Assembly (NCBI GenBank): GCA_002311665.1
Contig: DBYX01000007.1
Location: 118,467-182,466 of the forward strand
Length of the DNA stretch: 64,000 bases
Direction of reading: 5' to 3'
From: Lachnoclostridium sp. UBA1175
GTDB lineage: Bacteria > Bacillota > Clostridia > Lachnospirales > Lachnospiraceae
Positions 26,035 to 34,794 of the stretch are shown piece after piece; position 1 is the first letter of the stretch; each line of letters begins with the position of its first letter. A program made the translations under genes and the position numbers. Under the pieces are notes generated by a model. That model was not told the origin of the DNA. It searched no databases and saw only the letters and a list, made by a program, of their open reading frames with translations.

Positions 26035-27869
26035 TGTATTATCCGGATTCAGTCATTGATGAAGTGCGGAGCAGGAACGACATCGTCTCCGTGATCGGAC
26101 AGTATGTGGCGCTCAAGCGCGCCGGCTCCGGCTACCAGGGGCTGTGTCCGTTTCACAGTGAGAAGACGCCGTCCTTTCATGTCACGCCTTCACGCCAGAT
26201 ATACAAATGCTTCGGCTGCCAGAAGGGCGGAAACGTCTTCACCTTCGTGATGGAATATGAGAATGTCTCCTTCCCGGAGGCGCTGCGCATCCTCGCGGAC
26301 CGCGTCGGATATGAGTTGCCGAAGCAGGAGGAGTCCTCCTACGGGGCGGAGCTTCGCACGAAGAAGGAGCGGATGCTCGCGCTGTACAAGGAGGCGGCGG
26401 AGTACTACTACCGAAAATTAAGGTCGGACGCCGGGAAATACGGCAAGGAGTACCTGACCGAAAGAAAACTGACCGCGGAGACGATGCGGCAGTTCGGGCT
26501 CGGATACAGCGACGGCAAGTTGTATGCGGAGCTCAAGGGGCGCTACGACGACACGTTTCTTCGCGAGAGCGGACTGTTCACCTTCCGCGAGAACGGCGGC
26601 GCGGGCGACAAATTTTTCAACCGGGTGATGTTCCCGATCTTCGATAACAGCGGAAAGGTTATCGCATTCGGAGGGCGCGTGATGGGGGACGCGAAACCGA
26701 AGTACCTGAACTCGCCGGAGTCGCTGATCTTCAACAAAAGCCGCAACCTGTACCATCTCAACCAGGCGCGGCGCACCCGCAGAGGCTATCTGATCCTCTG
26801 CGAGGGATATATGGATGTGATCTCGCTCACACAGGCCGGTTTCGACAACGCCGTGGCGACGCTCGGAACCGCGCTCACGGAGCAGCAGGCGCAGATACTC
26901 GCGCGCTACACGAAGGATATCGTGCTCACATACGACTCGGACGGTGCGGGACAGACAGCCATCAACCGTGCGATCCCGATCCTCTATCAGGCGGGCATCC
27001 GCGCGCGTGTGGTCGATATGTCACCGTACAAGGACCCCGACGAGTTCATCAAGAATCTCGGTGCGGAGGAGTATGAGAAACGGATCCGCGAGGCGCGGTC
27101 GAGCTACCGCTTCGAGATGGAGTATCTGAAGTCGCAGTTCGGCGATATCACGAGCACGGACAACACGGACGGCGCGAAGGCATTTCACGATGCGGCCGCG
27201 AGGTGGATGATCCGCTACGAGGATGAGCTGGAGCGCGAGACGTACATGAAGGCATTCTGCAAGGACTACGGCGTCAGCTACCAGGCCTTCGTAAAGCGGG
27301 TGAACCAGCTCGGTGCGGAGGAGTCCGGGCGCAGGGCGGCGGAGGCCGCGAGGGCGGAGCAGGAGGCAGCGAGAAGCGCGGAGGTTCTGGACGGCGACGG
27401 CGAGGTGTATGAGACGCCGAACGGACGGAACACGAAGCGCGACGACATCCTGAACACGCAGGATTACCTCGTGACGATCCTCGGAAACCTGCCGCGGGCG
27501 CGAAGAGTCATCCGCAAATACCTGACCGTGGACGATTTCACGGGGAGCGTTTATCAGGAGGTCGTGCGGCGCTGTTACGCGCTGCCGGACAACGAGCCCG
27601 TCGATGTCGCGACGCTCGTGAGCCGTTTCGAGACGGCGGCGGAGCAGCGGCTTGCGGCGGATATGCTGTCCGACGAGATGGCCATCCGCACGGGCGATGT
27701 GTCCAAGGCGGTTGAGGATGCCGTGATGAAGATTCACAAGAGAAGGACGGAGGACCGGATCGCGAAAGCGAAAGAGGAGAACGATGTGAAGGAGGCTTCC
27801 CGTCTGATTCGGGAGAGCCGCAAGGAGACGGAGACGCTCCGGATGCGACTCCGGGCGGAAGTGTATTGA
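26034..27869 (+). CDS. dnaG: DNA primase
   Basis: DnaG makes RNA primers for lagging-strand synthesis. The 611-residue protein shows the CHC2-type zinc finger (C38, H41, C59, C62), the RNA polymerase domain with FNRVMFPIFD and FGGRVM, the TOPRIM acidic motifs LILCEGYMDVISL and LTYDSDGAGQ, and a C-terminal DnaB-interaction region of normal size. The ATG at 26034 overlaps the dgt stop by one base, with GGGGAGTG upstream. A start five codons earlier is possible but has no ribosome site. Confidence 0.96.
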   Translation: MYYPDSVIDEVRSRNDIVSVIGQYVALKRAGSGYQGLCPFHSEKTPSFHVTPSRQIYKCFGCQKGGNVFTFVMEYENVSFPEALRILADRVGYELPKQEESSYGAELRTKKERMLALYKEAAEYYYRKLRSDAGKYGKEYLTERKLTAETMRQFGLGYSDGKLYAELKGRYDDTFLRESGLFTFRENGGAGDKFFNRVMFPIFDNSGKVIAFGGRVMGDAKPKYLNSPESLIFNKSRNLYHLNQARRTRRGYLILCEGYMDVISLTQAGFDNAVATLGTALTEQQAQILARYTKDIVLTYDSDGAGQTAINRAIPILYQAGIRARVVDMSPYKDPDEFIKNLGAEEYEKRIREARSSYRFEMEYLKSQFGDITSTDNTDGAKAFHDAAARWMIRYEDELERETYMKAFCKDYGVSYQAFVKRVNQLGAEESGRRAAEAARAEQEAARSAEVLDGDGEVYETPNGRNTKRDDILNTQDYLVTILGNLPRARRVIRKYLTVDDFTGSVYQEVVRRCYALPDNEPVDVATLVSRFETAAEQRLAADMLSDEMAIRTGDVSKAVEDAVMKIHKRRTEDRIAKAKEENDVKEASRLIRESRKETETLRMRLRAEVY

Positions 27870-27887
27870 CACGGAAAGGGGATTACC

Positions 27888-29192
27888 ATGGCGAAGAAGA
27901 AGGTTTCCGAAGTGTACAACGAGCAGGAGGAAGAACTGCGCGAGGATGGGGATCCGGAGTACACGGAGGAGGAAGAGTTCGAGCCCGAATTCATGAGCAA
28001 CGACGATCTTTCCTACGGGGACGAAGGATTTGAGGAACTGGATATGGACCTCGGCCTCTCCGAGGAGGATGCGATGCTTCTCGACGAGGCGGAAGCGCCC
28101 GATGCGGAATCCCCGGAGAAACGCCGGGAGCGCTTTGAGCGCGTGCAGGGCAAGCTCGACGAGCTGATCGCCGCCGCGCAGGAGAAGGGCAACGATCTCG
28201 ACTGGCAGGAACTCGAGGAGGCGGTGAAGGGAAGTGCCATCAACCCCGAGACACTCGCGGACATCTACGAGTACTGCGCGGGCAAGGGCATCAACATCAT
28301 AAACGATGACGCCTCCGCGATCGAGCACTCGCTCGAGAGCGGCACCGGCGAGGACATCGCGACCGAGGACTCCGTGCGGATGTACCTGAAGGAGATCGGT
28401 ACGATCCCGCTGCTTTCCGCCGACGAGGAGATGAGTCTTGCCGAGCGCAAGGAGCAGGGTGACGAGCACGCAAGAAGCCGTCTCGCGGAGGCTAACCTGC
28501 GACTTGTCGTGAGCATCGCCAAGAAATATATCGGGCGCGGAATGCATCTTCAGGACCTGATCCAGGAGGGCAATCTGGGCCTGCTCAAGGCCGTCGAGAA
28601 ATTCGACTACCACAAGGGATACAAATTTTCCACATATGCGACCTGGTGGATCCGCCAGTCGATCACGCGTGCGATCGCCGATCAGGCACGCACGATCCGC
28701 ATTCCGGTGCATATGGTCGAGACGATCAACCGCGTCAACCGCACGGACCGTCAGCTTCTGCAGGAGCTGGGACGCGAGCCGAGCATCGATGAGATCGCGG
28801 CGCGCATGAAGATGTCGCCCCGCCGCGTTGAGGAGATCATGCGCATCGCGCAGGAACCCGTCTCGATGGAGACGCCGATCGGCGAGGAGGAGGACAGCCA
28901 CCTCGGAGATTTCCTGGAGGATGACAAGACGCTGCAGCCCGAGGAGGCGGTGGCGAGCTCGTTCCTTCACGAGCAGCTGATGGAGTCGATGCAGCAGGCA
29001 CTCACCGAGCGCGAGCGCAAGGTGCTGATACTGCGCTACGGCCTGAACGGCGAGGCGCCCAAGACGCTCGAGGAGGTCGGCAAGAGGTTTAAAGTGACGC
29101 GTGAGCGCATCCGCCAGATCGAGGCGAAGGCAATCCGCAAGCTGCATCATCCGAACCGCAGCAAGAAGCTTCGGGACTATCTCAACGACTGA
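27888..29192 (+). CDS. rpoD: Primary sigma factor RpoD (sigma-A)
   Basis: This is the vegetative sigma factor of RNA polymerase. The 434-residue protein has a highly acidic N-terminus (region 1.1-like), region 1.2 (DSVRMYLKEIGTIPLLSADE), region 2 (DLIQEGNLGLLKAVEKFD and YATWWIRQSITRAIADQ), region 3 and region 4.2 (VTRERIRQIEAKAIRKL). Its presence agrees with the many TTGACA/TATAAT-like promoters seen in the window. It lies 18 bp downstream of dnaG with GAAAGGGG before the ATG, so it is co-transcribed with dgt and dnaG. Confidence 0.97.
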   Translation: MAKKKVSEVYNEQEEELREDGDPEYTEEEEFEPEFMSNDDLSYGDEGFEELDMDLGLSEEDAMLLDEAEAPDAESPEKRRERFERVQGKLDELIAAAQEKGNDLDWQELEEAVKGSAINPETLADIYEYCAGKGINIINDDASAIEHSLESGTGEDIATEDSVRMYLKEIGTIPLLSADEEMSLAERKEQGDEHARSRLAEANLRLVVSIAKKYIGRGMHLQDLIQEGNLGLLKAVEKFDYHKGYKFSTYATWWIRQSITRAIADQARTIRIPVHMVETINRVNRTDRQLLQELGREPSIDEIAARMKMSPRRVEEIMRIAQEPVSMETPIGEEEDSHLGDFLEDDKTLQPEEAVASSFLHEQLMESMQQALTERERKVLILRYGLNGEAPKTLEEVGKRFKVTRERIRQIEAKAIRKLHHPNRSKKLRDYLND

Positions 29193-29266
29193 TCGAACGA
29201 TATTCCGTCACCGAAAATGTGTCTGCGGGATAGGAAACAAGAGTAATACACGGAGGAACCCGCGAT

Positions 29267-29968
29267 ATGAGGTTGTCAAACCGGTTGCGGATGGTGGCCG
29301 GGATGGTGCCGTGCTGTAACGCGGTCGCCGATGTCGGCTGTGACCACGCGTATCTGAGCGTATGGTTGCTGCGCGAGGGGACGGCGCGTTACGCGTACGC
29401 CTGCGATGTGCGCAAGGGACCTCTCGCGAAGGCGGCGGAGACCATCCGATTCTTTCATATGCAGGAGCGCGCGGAGACGGTGCTGTGCGACGGTCTCGCG
29501 GGACTTCGGCCCGGCGACGCGCAGGTCATCGTGATGGCCGGAATGGGCGGCGAACTGACGACCCGGATCCTCACCGACGGCGAGGAGGTCGCTACGGCGG
29601 CGGACACGCTCATACTGCAGCCGCAGTCCGACTGGGAGCTTGTCAGAAAGCGCGTGTACGCTATGGGGTATGCCATCGCCGACGAGCAGTGCGTGTATGA
29701 GGACGGAAAATACTACCTCTGCTTGCGGGCGGAGCGGAAGGGTACAAAGGAGCCCGCGTACAGCGGAGCGGAATTCAGCTACGGACGCATTCTTCCCGAC
29801 CGTGGGGATATGACTTACCTGGCGTGGCTCACGGAGGAGTGCGACAAGAAGACGGCGATGCTTCTCCGCCTGGCGGAGGCTGATACGCCGGCAGCCGCGG
29901 AGAGAGCGGAGTCGGCGGCGGAGGAACTCAGGGAGCTGGTCGGTGTGATCCGGCGCTTCGGGGTGTGA
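29267..29968 (+). CDS. trmK: tRNA (adenine(22)-N1)-methyltransferase TrmK
   Basis: TrmK transfers a methyl group from SAM to N1 of A22 in tRNA. The 233-residue Rossmann-fold protein has RLRMVAGMVP at the start, the SAM-binding VADVGCDHAYLSVWL, IVMAGMGGELTTRIL and the QPQSDWELVRKRVYAMGY block. It follows rpoD by 74 bp, the common Firmicute arrangement. The length and motifs are standard. Confidence 0.92.
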   Translation: MRLSNRLRMVAGMVPCCNAVADVGCDHAYLSVWLLREGTARYAYACDVRKGPLAKAAETIRFFHMQERAETVLCDGLAGLRPGDAQVIVMAGMGGELTTRILTDGEEVATAADTLILQPQSDWELVRKRVYAMGYAIADEQCVYEDGKYYLCLRAERKGTKEPAYSGAEFSYGRILPDRGDMTYLAWLTEECDKKTAMLLRLAEADTPAAAERAESAAEELRELVGVIRRFGV

Positions 29969-30026
29969 TACTCCGCAAAGATAATTACAGAGGATACAGT
30001 GCAGCATTTTGCACGGGGAGAGTTTT

Positions 30027-31676
30027 ATGAAGATAACAGTCGGTAACGAGACGCGCGAGATCGCGGAGGGAACCTCCCTCTCGAAGATCGCGGATGCTTT
30101 TGTGACGAGCGGAAGAGACCGCATCATCCTCGCGAAGGTGAACGGCAAACTGCAGGAGATGTTCAAGAACTGCTACTGGGACAGCACCATCGAATTCCTT
30201 GATATCACGAACAGCGACGCGAGACGCACATACATCCGCGGCGTCCTGTTCGTCATGCTCGCGGCAGTCAACGCGTGCTACGGTATGCAGGTGAGCAACG
30301 AGATCTCGGTGGAGCACTCGCTCGGCACGGGCATCTACTGCAAGAAGGACGGTGAGCCCGTTACGCAGGAGTTCATCGACACCGTGAAGGCGAAGATGAA
30401 GGAGTATGTGGCAGCCAACCGCGCGATCGAGAAGAAGAGCATGAACAAGGCCAATGCGGTGCGTCTGTTCCGCGACAACGGCATGGATGACAAGGTCCGT
30501 TTGATGCGGTACCGCTGCACCTCGAAGATCAACGTGTACTGCATGAGCGGTTACACCGATTATTTCTACGGCTATATGCCTGCGTCCACGGGCGTCCTCA
30601 AGGCGTGGGACATCGTCCCCTACGAGGACGGCATAATGGTGTTGATGCCGGACAGCGCGGACGGCACGACCGTTCCGCCGGCGAAGAGCTCCGACAAATT
30701 CTTTGAGACGCTGCAGAAGGCCAACACCTGGGGCAGCGCCGTGGGCATCGAGCTCGTCGGCGACCTCAACGACTGCATCGCGAACGGCGGTGCGGAGGAC
30801 CTGATCCTGGTGCAGGAGGCGCTTCTGGAGAAGCGCGTCGCGGAGATCGCCGAGATGATCCGCGAGGCCGGCGGCAAGAAGTTCGTTATGATTGCCGGAC
30901 CTTCCTCGTCGGGCAAGACCTCATTTTCCCACAGACTGTCCATCCAGCTGCGAACCATCGGTTTCAAGCCGCATCCGATCGCGCTGGACAACTATTACCT
31001 CGACCGCGAGTTCTGCCCGCGCGACGAGTACGGAAACTACGATTTCGAATGCCTGGAGGCGCTCGACATCGAACTGTTCAACAAGCAGATGACACAGCTT
31101 TTAAACGGCGAGCGCGTCGAGATGCCGGAGTTCAATTTCAAGACCGGCAAGCCCGAGTACAAGGGCAATTTCCTGCAGCTCGGACCTGATGACATCCTCG
31201 TTATCGAGGGAATCCACGGCCTCAACGACCGCCTGTCTTACTCGCTGCCCGCGGAGAGCAAATTCCGCATCTACATCAGTGCCCTGACGGAGATCAACAT
31301 CGACCGTCACAACCGCATTCCGACGACGGATGTGCGACTGATCCGCCGCATCGTGCGCGACGCAAGGACGAGAGGCTCCTCCGCGACGGAGACGATCGCG
31401 ATGTGGTACTCGGTGCGCCGCGGCGAGGAGATGCACATTTTCCCGCACCAGGAGTCGGCGGACGTGATGTACAACTCGGCGGCGGTGTACGAGCTGGCGG
31501 TGCTCAAGACATACATTGAGCCGCTTCTGTACGGCGTACCCGAAGGCTCGCCGGAGTATCTCGAGGCCAACCGCCTTCTCAAGATGCTCTCGTATTTCCT
31601 GGCGATGCCGTCCGAGAGCGTGCCGCACAACGCGATCCTTCGCGAGTTTATCGGCGGCAGCGTATTCCGCGTGTAA
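30027..31676 (+). CDS. TGS-domain nucleoside (uridine) kinase
   Basis: The 549-residue three-part protein has a TGS-like N-terminus (~1-60: MKITVGNETREIAEGTSLS), a middle region related to the threonyl-tRNA synthetase second additional domain (~65-235: VEHSLGTGIYC, YYDYF-like FYGYMPAS), and a P-loop uridine kinase/phosphoribulokinase domain (~285-549) with GPSSSGKTS, ALDNYYLDRE and IHGLNDRL. It should phosphorylate a nucleoside with ATP/GTP; the fused domains hint at RNA- or nucleotide-based regulation, which is inference. Such fusions are known in Clostridia and Bacteroidetes. The ATG at 30027 has GGGGAG upstream. Confidence 0.88.
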   Translation: MKITVGNETREIAEGTSLSKIADAFVTSGRDRIILAKVNGKLQEMFKNCYWDSTIEFLDITNSDARRTYIRGVLFVMLAAVNACYGMQVSNEISVEHSLGTGIYCKKDGEPVTQEFIDTVKAKMKEYVAANRAIEKKSMNKANAVRLFRDNGMDDKVRLMRYRCTSKINVYCMSGYTDYFYGYMPASTGVLKAWDIVPYEDGIMVLMPDSADGTTVPPAKSSDKFFETLQKANTWGSAVGIELVGDLNDCIANGGAEDLILVQEALLEKRVAEIAEMIREAGGKKFVMIAGPSSSGKTSFSHRLSIQLRTIGFKPHPIALDNYYLDREFCPRDEYGNYDFECLEALDIELFNKQMTQLLNGERVEMPEFNFKTGKPEYKGNFLQLGPDDILVIEGIHGLNDRLSYSLPAESKFRIYISALTEINIDRHNRIPTTDVRLIRRIVRDARTRGSSATETIAMWYSVRRGEEMHIFPHQESADVMYNSAAVYELAVLKTYIEPLLYGVPEGSPEYLEANRLLKMLSYFLAMPSESVPHNAILREFIGGSVFRV

Positions 31677-31711
31677 ACGCCGTCGGCCGGGTGCTGTCGG
31701 GAGGATTTCCT

Positions 31712-32605
31712 ATGAGAGAACGAAGAGTGAAAATTACCGTATTCCTGCCGGCGCTGCTGGCGGTGATCCTGTCGGTGCTGTTCTTCGGCGTTCAAGGGGC
31801 GGAGGCCGACATGGGTCCGAAACCGTCGATCACGCTTGTCACCTACAATATGCCGGAGGACTGTTATATCGCGCTTCTTGAGAACGATGGTGGTGCCGGG
31901 TCGTTTATGTTCTGGCCCAGCAAAATAAACAACGAGGACGTGAAGCAGTTTCTGGAGACATATTCGGAGGACGGGTGGACCGTGCATGAATCGCCGGTCG
32001 GGGACTTTGTGTTTCACGTGACCGGAGGGACGACCACCTTCTTCTTCACATACACGGTGCCGGATCCGTTCCGTGTGCTTGTAGTCTGCCCGGACCTGTC
32101 CTACCGCGTTAGTGAAGTGCTGAACCAGGTGGAATATAACACAACATGTGCATACGATTACGCCACGGGGGGACTCAAGGAACTGCATCATGAAGGAGAT
32201 GAGTCCCGGGGAAATATTACGAAGGTGAGCATCTGGTATGTTTTGTTCTGCCTGCTGTTTACTCTTGTCATCGAGTTTGCGCTCCTCAAGGGGTTCCGTT
32301 TACCGTACACGAAAAGAAACCTGATCTCATTTTTCACGATCAATGTGATCACCAACCTGACTTACACGTGGTTTTCGGTATGGGGCAAGCCGGGAGCCGG
32401 TGTCCTTCACTACTTCCTCTTTGAGGTCGGGATCGCGCTGACGGAGGCAATCTTCTATATTTTTGCGCTGCGGGACGATCACGGCGATCAGTGCCCGGAG
32501 GAGAGTTTTACCTATGGTATTACCGCGAACGTCGTGAGTGCGGTTGCGGGTTTCGTTCTGCTGTTGATCTACTACGCGATCCGCAAGTTTCCACTGCTCG
32601 GATAG
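31712..32605 (+). CDS. Unknown membrane protein with an extracytoplasmic N-terminal domain
   Basis: I do not recognise this 297-residue protein. It has a signal-anchor or signal peptide (residues ~8-31), an extracytoplasmic beta-rich segment (~32-165) starting KPSITLVTYNMPEDCYIALL, and then four hydrophobic segments (~178-198, ~210-225, ~232-255, ~270-293) with KGFRLPYTKRNLI between the first two. The arrangement suggests a small sensor or transporter-like membrane protein. The ATG at 31712 has GGGAGG upstream; it follows the nucleoside kinase gene by 35 bp and may share its transcript. The rnpB promoter begins 26 bp after its stop. Confidence 0.7.
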   Translation: MRERRVKITVFLPALLAVILSVLFFGVQGAEADMGPKPSITLVTYNMPEDCYIALLENDGGAGSFMFWPSKINNEDVKQFLETYSEDGWTVHESPVGDFVFHVTGGTTTFFFTYTVPDPFRVLVVCPDLSYRVSEVLNQVEYNTTCAYDYATGGLKELHHEGDESRGNITKVSIWYVLFCLLFTLVIEFALLKGFRLPYTKRNLISFFTINVITNLTYTWFSVWGKPGAGVLHYFLFEVGIALTEAIFYIFALRDDHGDQCPEESFTYGITANVVSAVAGFVLLLIYYAIRKFPLLG

Positions 32606-32631
32606 CGCCGCCCGGGGCGGGAAGGAAACGC

Positions 32632-32660
32632 TTGCCACACTTCGGAAAATGTGATACAAT
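32632..32660 (+). promoter_or_regulatory. Promoter of rnpB
   Basis: TTGCCA and TACAAT are separated by 17 bp, ending 5 bp before the predicted RNA 5' end. One copy of the dispersed octamer (32644-32651) lies in the spacer. Confidence 0.85.
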
Positions 32661-32664
32661 CCAC

Positions 32665-33018
32665 AATCGGTAACACGGGTGATCGCGCTTCACGGCGAGG
32701 AAAGTCCGGGCTATACAGGGCAGGGTGCCGGATAACGTCCGGTGGAGGAAACTCTAAGGAAAGTGCAACAGAAAAGAAACCGCCTCTTCGGAGGTAAGGG
32801 TGGAATGGCAGTGTAAGAGACTACCGCCTTCACGGTAACGCGAAGGGCTGTGTAAACCCCACTCATAGCAAGACCAGACAGAGAGCGATACGGCGGCCCG
32901 TCGTGCTTTCGGGTAGGTTGCGTTCCGCGCTCGGAAGGGCGCGGAGGAGCTGCGCGGTGACGCGCAGTCAAGATAGATGATCACCCAAGACAGAACCCGG
33001 CTTACAGTGTTGCCGATT
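32665..33018 (+). ncRNA. rnpB: RNase P RNA
   Basis: This is the catalytic RNA that trims tRNA 5' ends. The universally conserved 5' core GAGGAAAGTCCGGGCT and 3' core AGACAGAACCCGGCTTACA are both present, as is the ACAGAAA/GAAACCGCC junction. The ends can be set by helix P1: AATCGGTAACAC (from 32665) pairs with GTGTTGCCGATT (to 33018), 12 bp with one wobble. The ~354-nt length and general layout suggest the ancestral type A architecture, though I have not folded it fully. Open frames overlapping this region are spurious. Confidence 0.95.
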
Positions 33019-33020
33019 TT

Positions 33021-33053
33021 AAGAAGCTTCGAGAGAGGCTTCTTTTCTTTTTA
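33021..33053 (+). terminator. Terminator of rnpB
   Basis: AGAAGC(TTC)/(GAG)GCTTCT stem-loop is followed by TTTTCTTTTT, three bases after the P1 helix. Confidence 0.8.
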
Positions 33054-33089
33054 TACTGTCGTAAGCGGCGAAAAGATTGCCTCGGATTA

Positions 33090-33118
33090 TTGATATTTTC
33101 CGAGGTTTGCGGTATGAT
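33090..33118 (+). promoter_or_regulatory. Promoter of the ATP synthase operon
   Basis: TTGATA and TATGAT are separated by 17 bp, 90 bp upstream of the atpB ATG. Confidence 0.7.
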
Positions 33119-33207
33119 ATAGTTTGATTTTACAAAGTCATTTGAGGCCTGTTTCATCGATCACGAACGGCGGCGCGGAATGACGAAAGGGGGTGAACGA
33201 TCTTACC

Positions 33208-33885
33208 ATGACAGAAGAACTGATGGAAAAACTGGGCGTGAAAAAGGTCTTTACCATCCCTCTGTTCGGCGGGATCCCCGTGACGGAATCCATCGTCGTC
33301 ACCTGGATCATCATGGCGGTGTTCATAATACTGGCGATCGTGATGACGCGGGGGCTTCGCACGAGAAATATCTCCAAGCGTCAGGCGTTCATCGAGTGGG
33401 TCGTCACCAAGCTTGACGGTATCGTCGGCGGCATGGTCCATGGCAGGGCAACCGTGTTCAAGGAATACCTGATCACCGTGCTTCTCTATATCGGACTTGC
33501 GAACATCGTCGGCATCTTCGGATTGAAATCTCCCACGAAGGATATGAACATAACGATCGCACTCGCCTTGATGAGCATCGTGCTCGTGGAGGCGGCCGGG
33601 ATCATTTTCCTCGGGATCAAGAGACGTCTGCACAAGTTTATCGAGCCGACGCCGGTAATCCTGCCGATCAACCTGATGGAGATCGTCACGAAGCCTTTGT
33701 CGCTGTGCATGCGACTCTTCGGCAACGTGATCGGAGCATTTGTCATTATGGCGCTGGTCGAGATTGTGGTTCCGATCGGTATTCCCATGGTGCTCAGTGT
33801 ATATTTTGACTTCTTCGACGGTTTTCTGCAGGCATATGTTTTCGTCTTCCTGACCGGCCTGTACCTGAGCGAGGCGGTCGAGTGA
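33208..33885 (+). CDS. atpB: ATP synthase Fo subunit a
   Basis: Subunit a forms the ion half-channels next to the c-ring. The 225-residue protein has five to six membrane helices and the essential arginine in LCMRLFGNVIGAFV, with the PINLMEIVTKPLSL region before it. It is a compact form as in other Clostridia. The ATG at 33208 lies 14 bases after a near-consensus AAAGGGGGTGA; a GTG at 33193 is in frame but overlaps that site. No atpI precedes it. Confidence 0.93.
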   Translation: MTEELMEKLGVKKVFTIPLFGGIPVTESIVVTWIIMAVFIILAIVMTRGLRTRNISKRQAFIEWVVTKLDGIVGGMVHGRATVFKEYLITVLLYIGLANIVGIFGLKSPTKDMNITIALALMSIVLVEAAGIIFLGIKRRLHKFIEPTPVILPINLMEIVTKPLSLCMRLFGNVIGAFVIMALVEIVVPIGIPMVLSVYFDFFDGFLQAYVFVFLTGLYLSEAVE

Positions 33886-33970
33886 GAGGCACGCGAAGCA
33901 AGACACAGATCACAAAGACGCGATGAGCGTCTTCAACCATATTCAGAACAAGAGAAATGAGGGAACATTT

Positions 33971-34198
33971 ATGAACACGACATTGATCGCAATCGGAGCA
34001 GGAATCGCCGTTCTCGCGGCAATCGGTGCCGGCATCGGTATCGGTATCGCGACAGGCAAGGCTATGGATGCCATCGCGCGTCAGCCCGAGGCGGAGAGCA
34101 AGATCAGCAAGAACCTGATCCTCGGTTGTGCGCTTGCCGAGGCAACGGCTATCTATGGCTTCGTTATCGCACTGTTGATCATAATTATGTTAAAGTAA
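33971..34198 (+). CDS. atpE: ATP synthase Fo subunit c
   Basis: This 75-residue hairpin protein oligomerises into the rotor ring. Helix 1 has IGAGIGIGIATGKA, the loop ARQPEAES and helix 2 CALAEATAIYGFVIAL with the ion-binding Glu. Compared with the well-studied Na+ ring of Ilyobacter, the Gln of helix 1 is Ile here and the Ser after the Glu is Ala, which points to proton coupling. The start at 33971 follows GAGGGAAC; an upstream in-frame ATG is rejected because c subunits start just before helix 1. Confidence 0.95.
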   Translation: MNTTLIAIGAGIAVLAAIGAGIGIGIATGKAMDAIARQPEAESKISKNLILGCALAEATAIYGFVIALLIIIMLK

Positions 34199-34222
34199 AC
34201 CGCGCAACGGTTGCTTACACGT

Positions 34223-34273
34223 GTCATCCGCAAGGTCCTTCCGGACGGCGGACGGCATCATTCCTGTGATGAC
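34223..34273 (+). other. Structured spacer between atpE and atpF
   Basis: An outer pair GTCATC/GATGAC (34223-34228, 34268-34273) encloses a hairpin CCGC-AAG-GTCC-TTCC-GGAC-G-GCGG. It ends just before the AAGGGG ribosome site of atpF. It may protect the atpE message or dampen atpF translation to suit the c:b ratio; this role is inferred. Confidence 0.5.
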
Positions 34274-34287
34274 TAAGGGGTTTTTGT

Positions 34288-34794
34288 ATGCAGGGTATCA
34301 TTGTGCTGGATGTTGATATGATCGACATCAACATCTGGAGTATTCTTTTTACCGTCATCAACCTGGCGATCCTTTTCGTCGCGCTTCGGTTCTTCCTCTT
34401 CAAGCCCGTGCGCAACATCATTGCGAAGCGGCAGGAGGAGGCGGACGCCGCCGCGAAGGAAGCGGAGGAGCGCGCAGCAGAGGCAGACCGACGCAAGGCC
34501 GAGTACGACAAGGCCGTTGCGAAGACGGAGGCGGAGCGCGAGCAGATCCTTGCGGAGGCGCGCAAGCAGGCGGATGACGAGTATCGGAAAATGCTTGCCG
34601 AGGCCCGTTCCGAGGCGGAGATCATCAAGAAGGATGCGAGCACGGAGGGTGAGAAGCGCAAGCAGCGCATCATCTCCGAGGCCGGCAAGGAGATCGGCGA
34701 TATGATCGCATCCGCGACGACGAAGATCCTCGGCAATGTCGATGAATCCAAACTTTACGACGCGTTCCTGAACACGATGGAGGACGAGAAATGA
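34288..34794 (+). CDS. atpF: ATP synthase Fo subunit b
   Basis: Subunit b is the peripheral stalk. The 168-residue protein has one N-terminal membrane helix (~18-36) and a long charged helix rich in Ala/Glu/Lys (EEADAAAKEAEERAAEAD) ending in a dimer/delta-binding tail. The length is normal, and no delta N-terminal domain is appended, unlike mycobacterial b-delta fusions. It overlaps the next gene by four bases (ATGA). AAGGGG precedes the ATG. Confidence 0.93.
   Translation: MQGIIVLDVDMIDINIWSILFTVINLAILFVALRFFLFKPVRNIIAKRQEEADAAAKEAEERAAEADRRKAEYDKAVAKTEAEREQILAEARKQADDEYRKMLAEARSEAEIIKKDASTEGEKRKQRIISEAGKEIGDMIASATTKILGNVDESKLYDAFLNTMEDEK

Noticed and set aside
27021..29150. 709-codon minus-strand frame opposite dnaG and rpoD
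   Set aside because: It is antisense to highly conserved motifs of both genes; no family resemblance.
32711..32984. Two short minus-strand frames
   Set aside because: They lie wholly within RNase P RNA.
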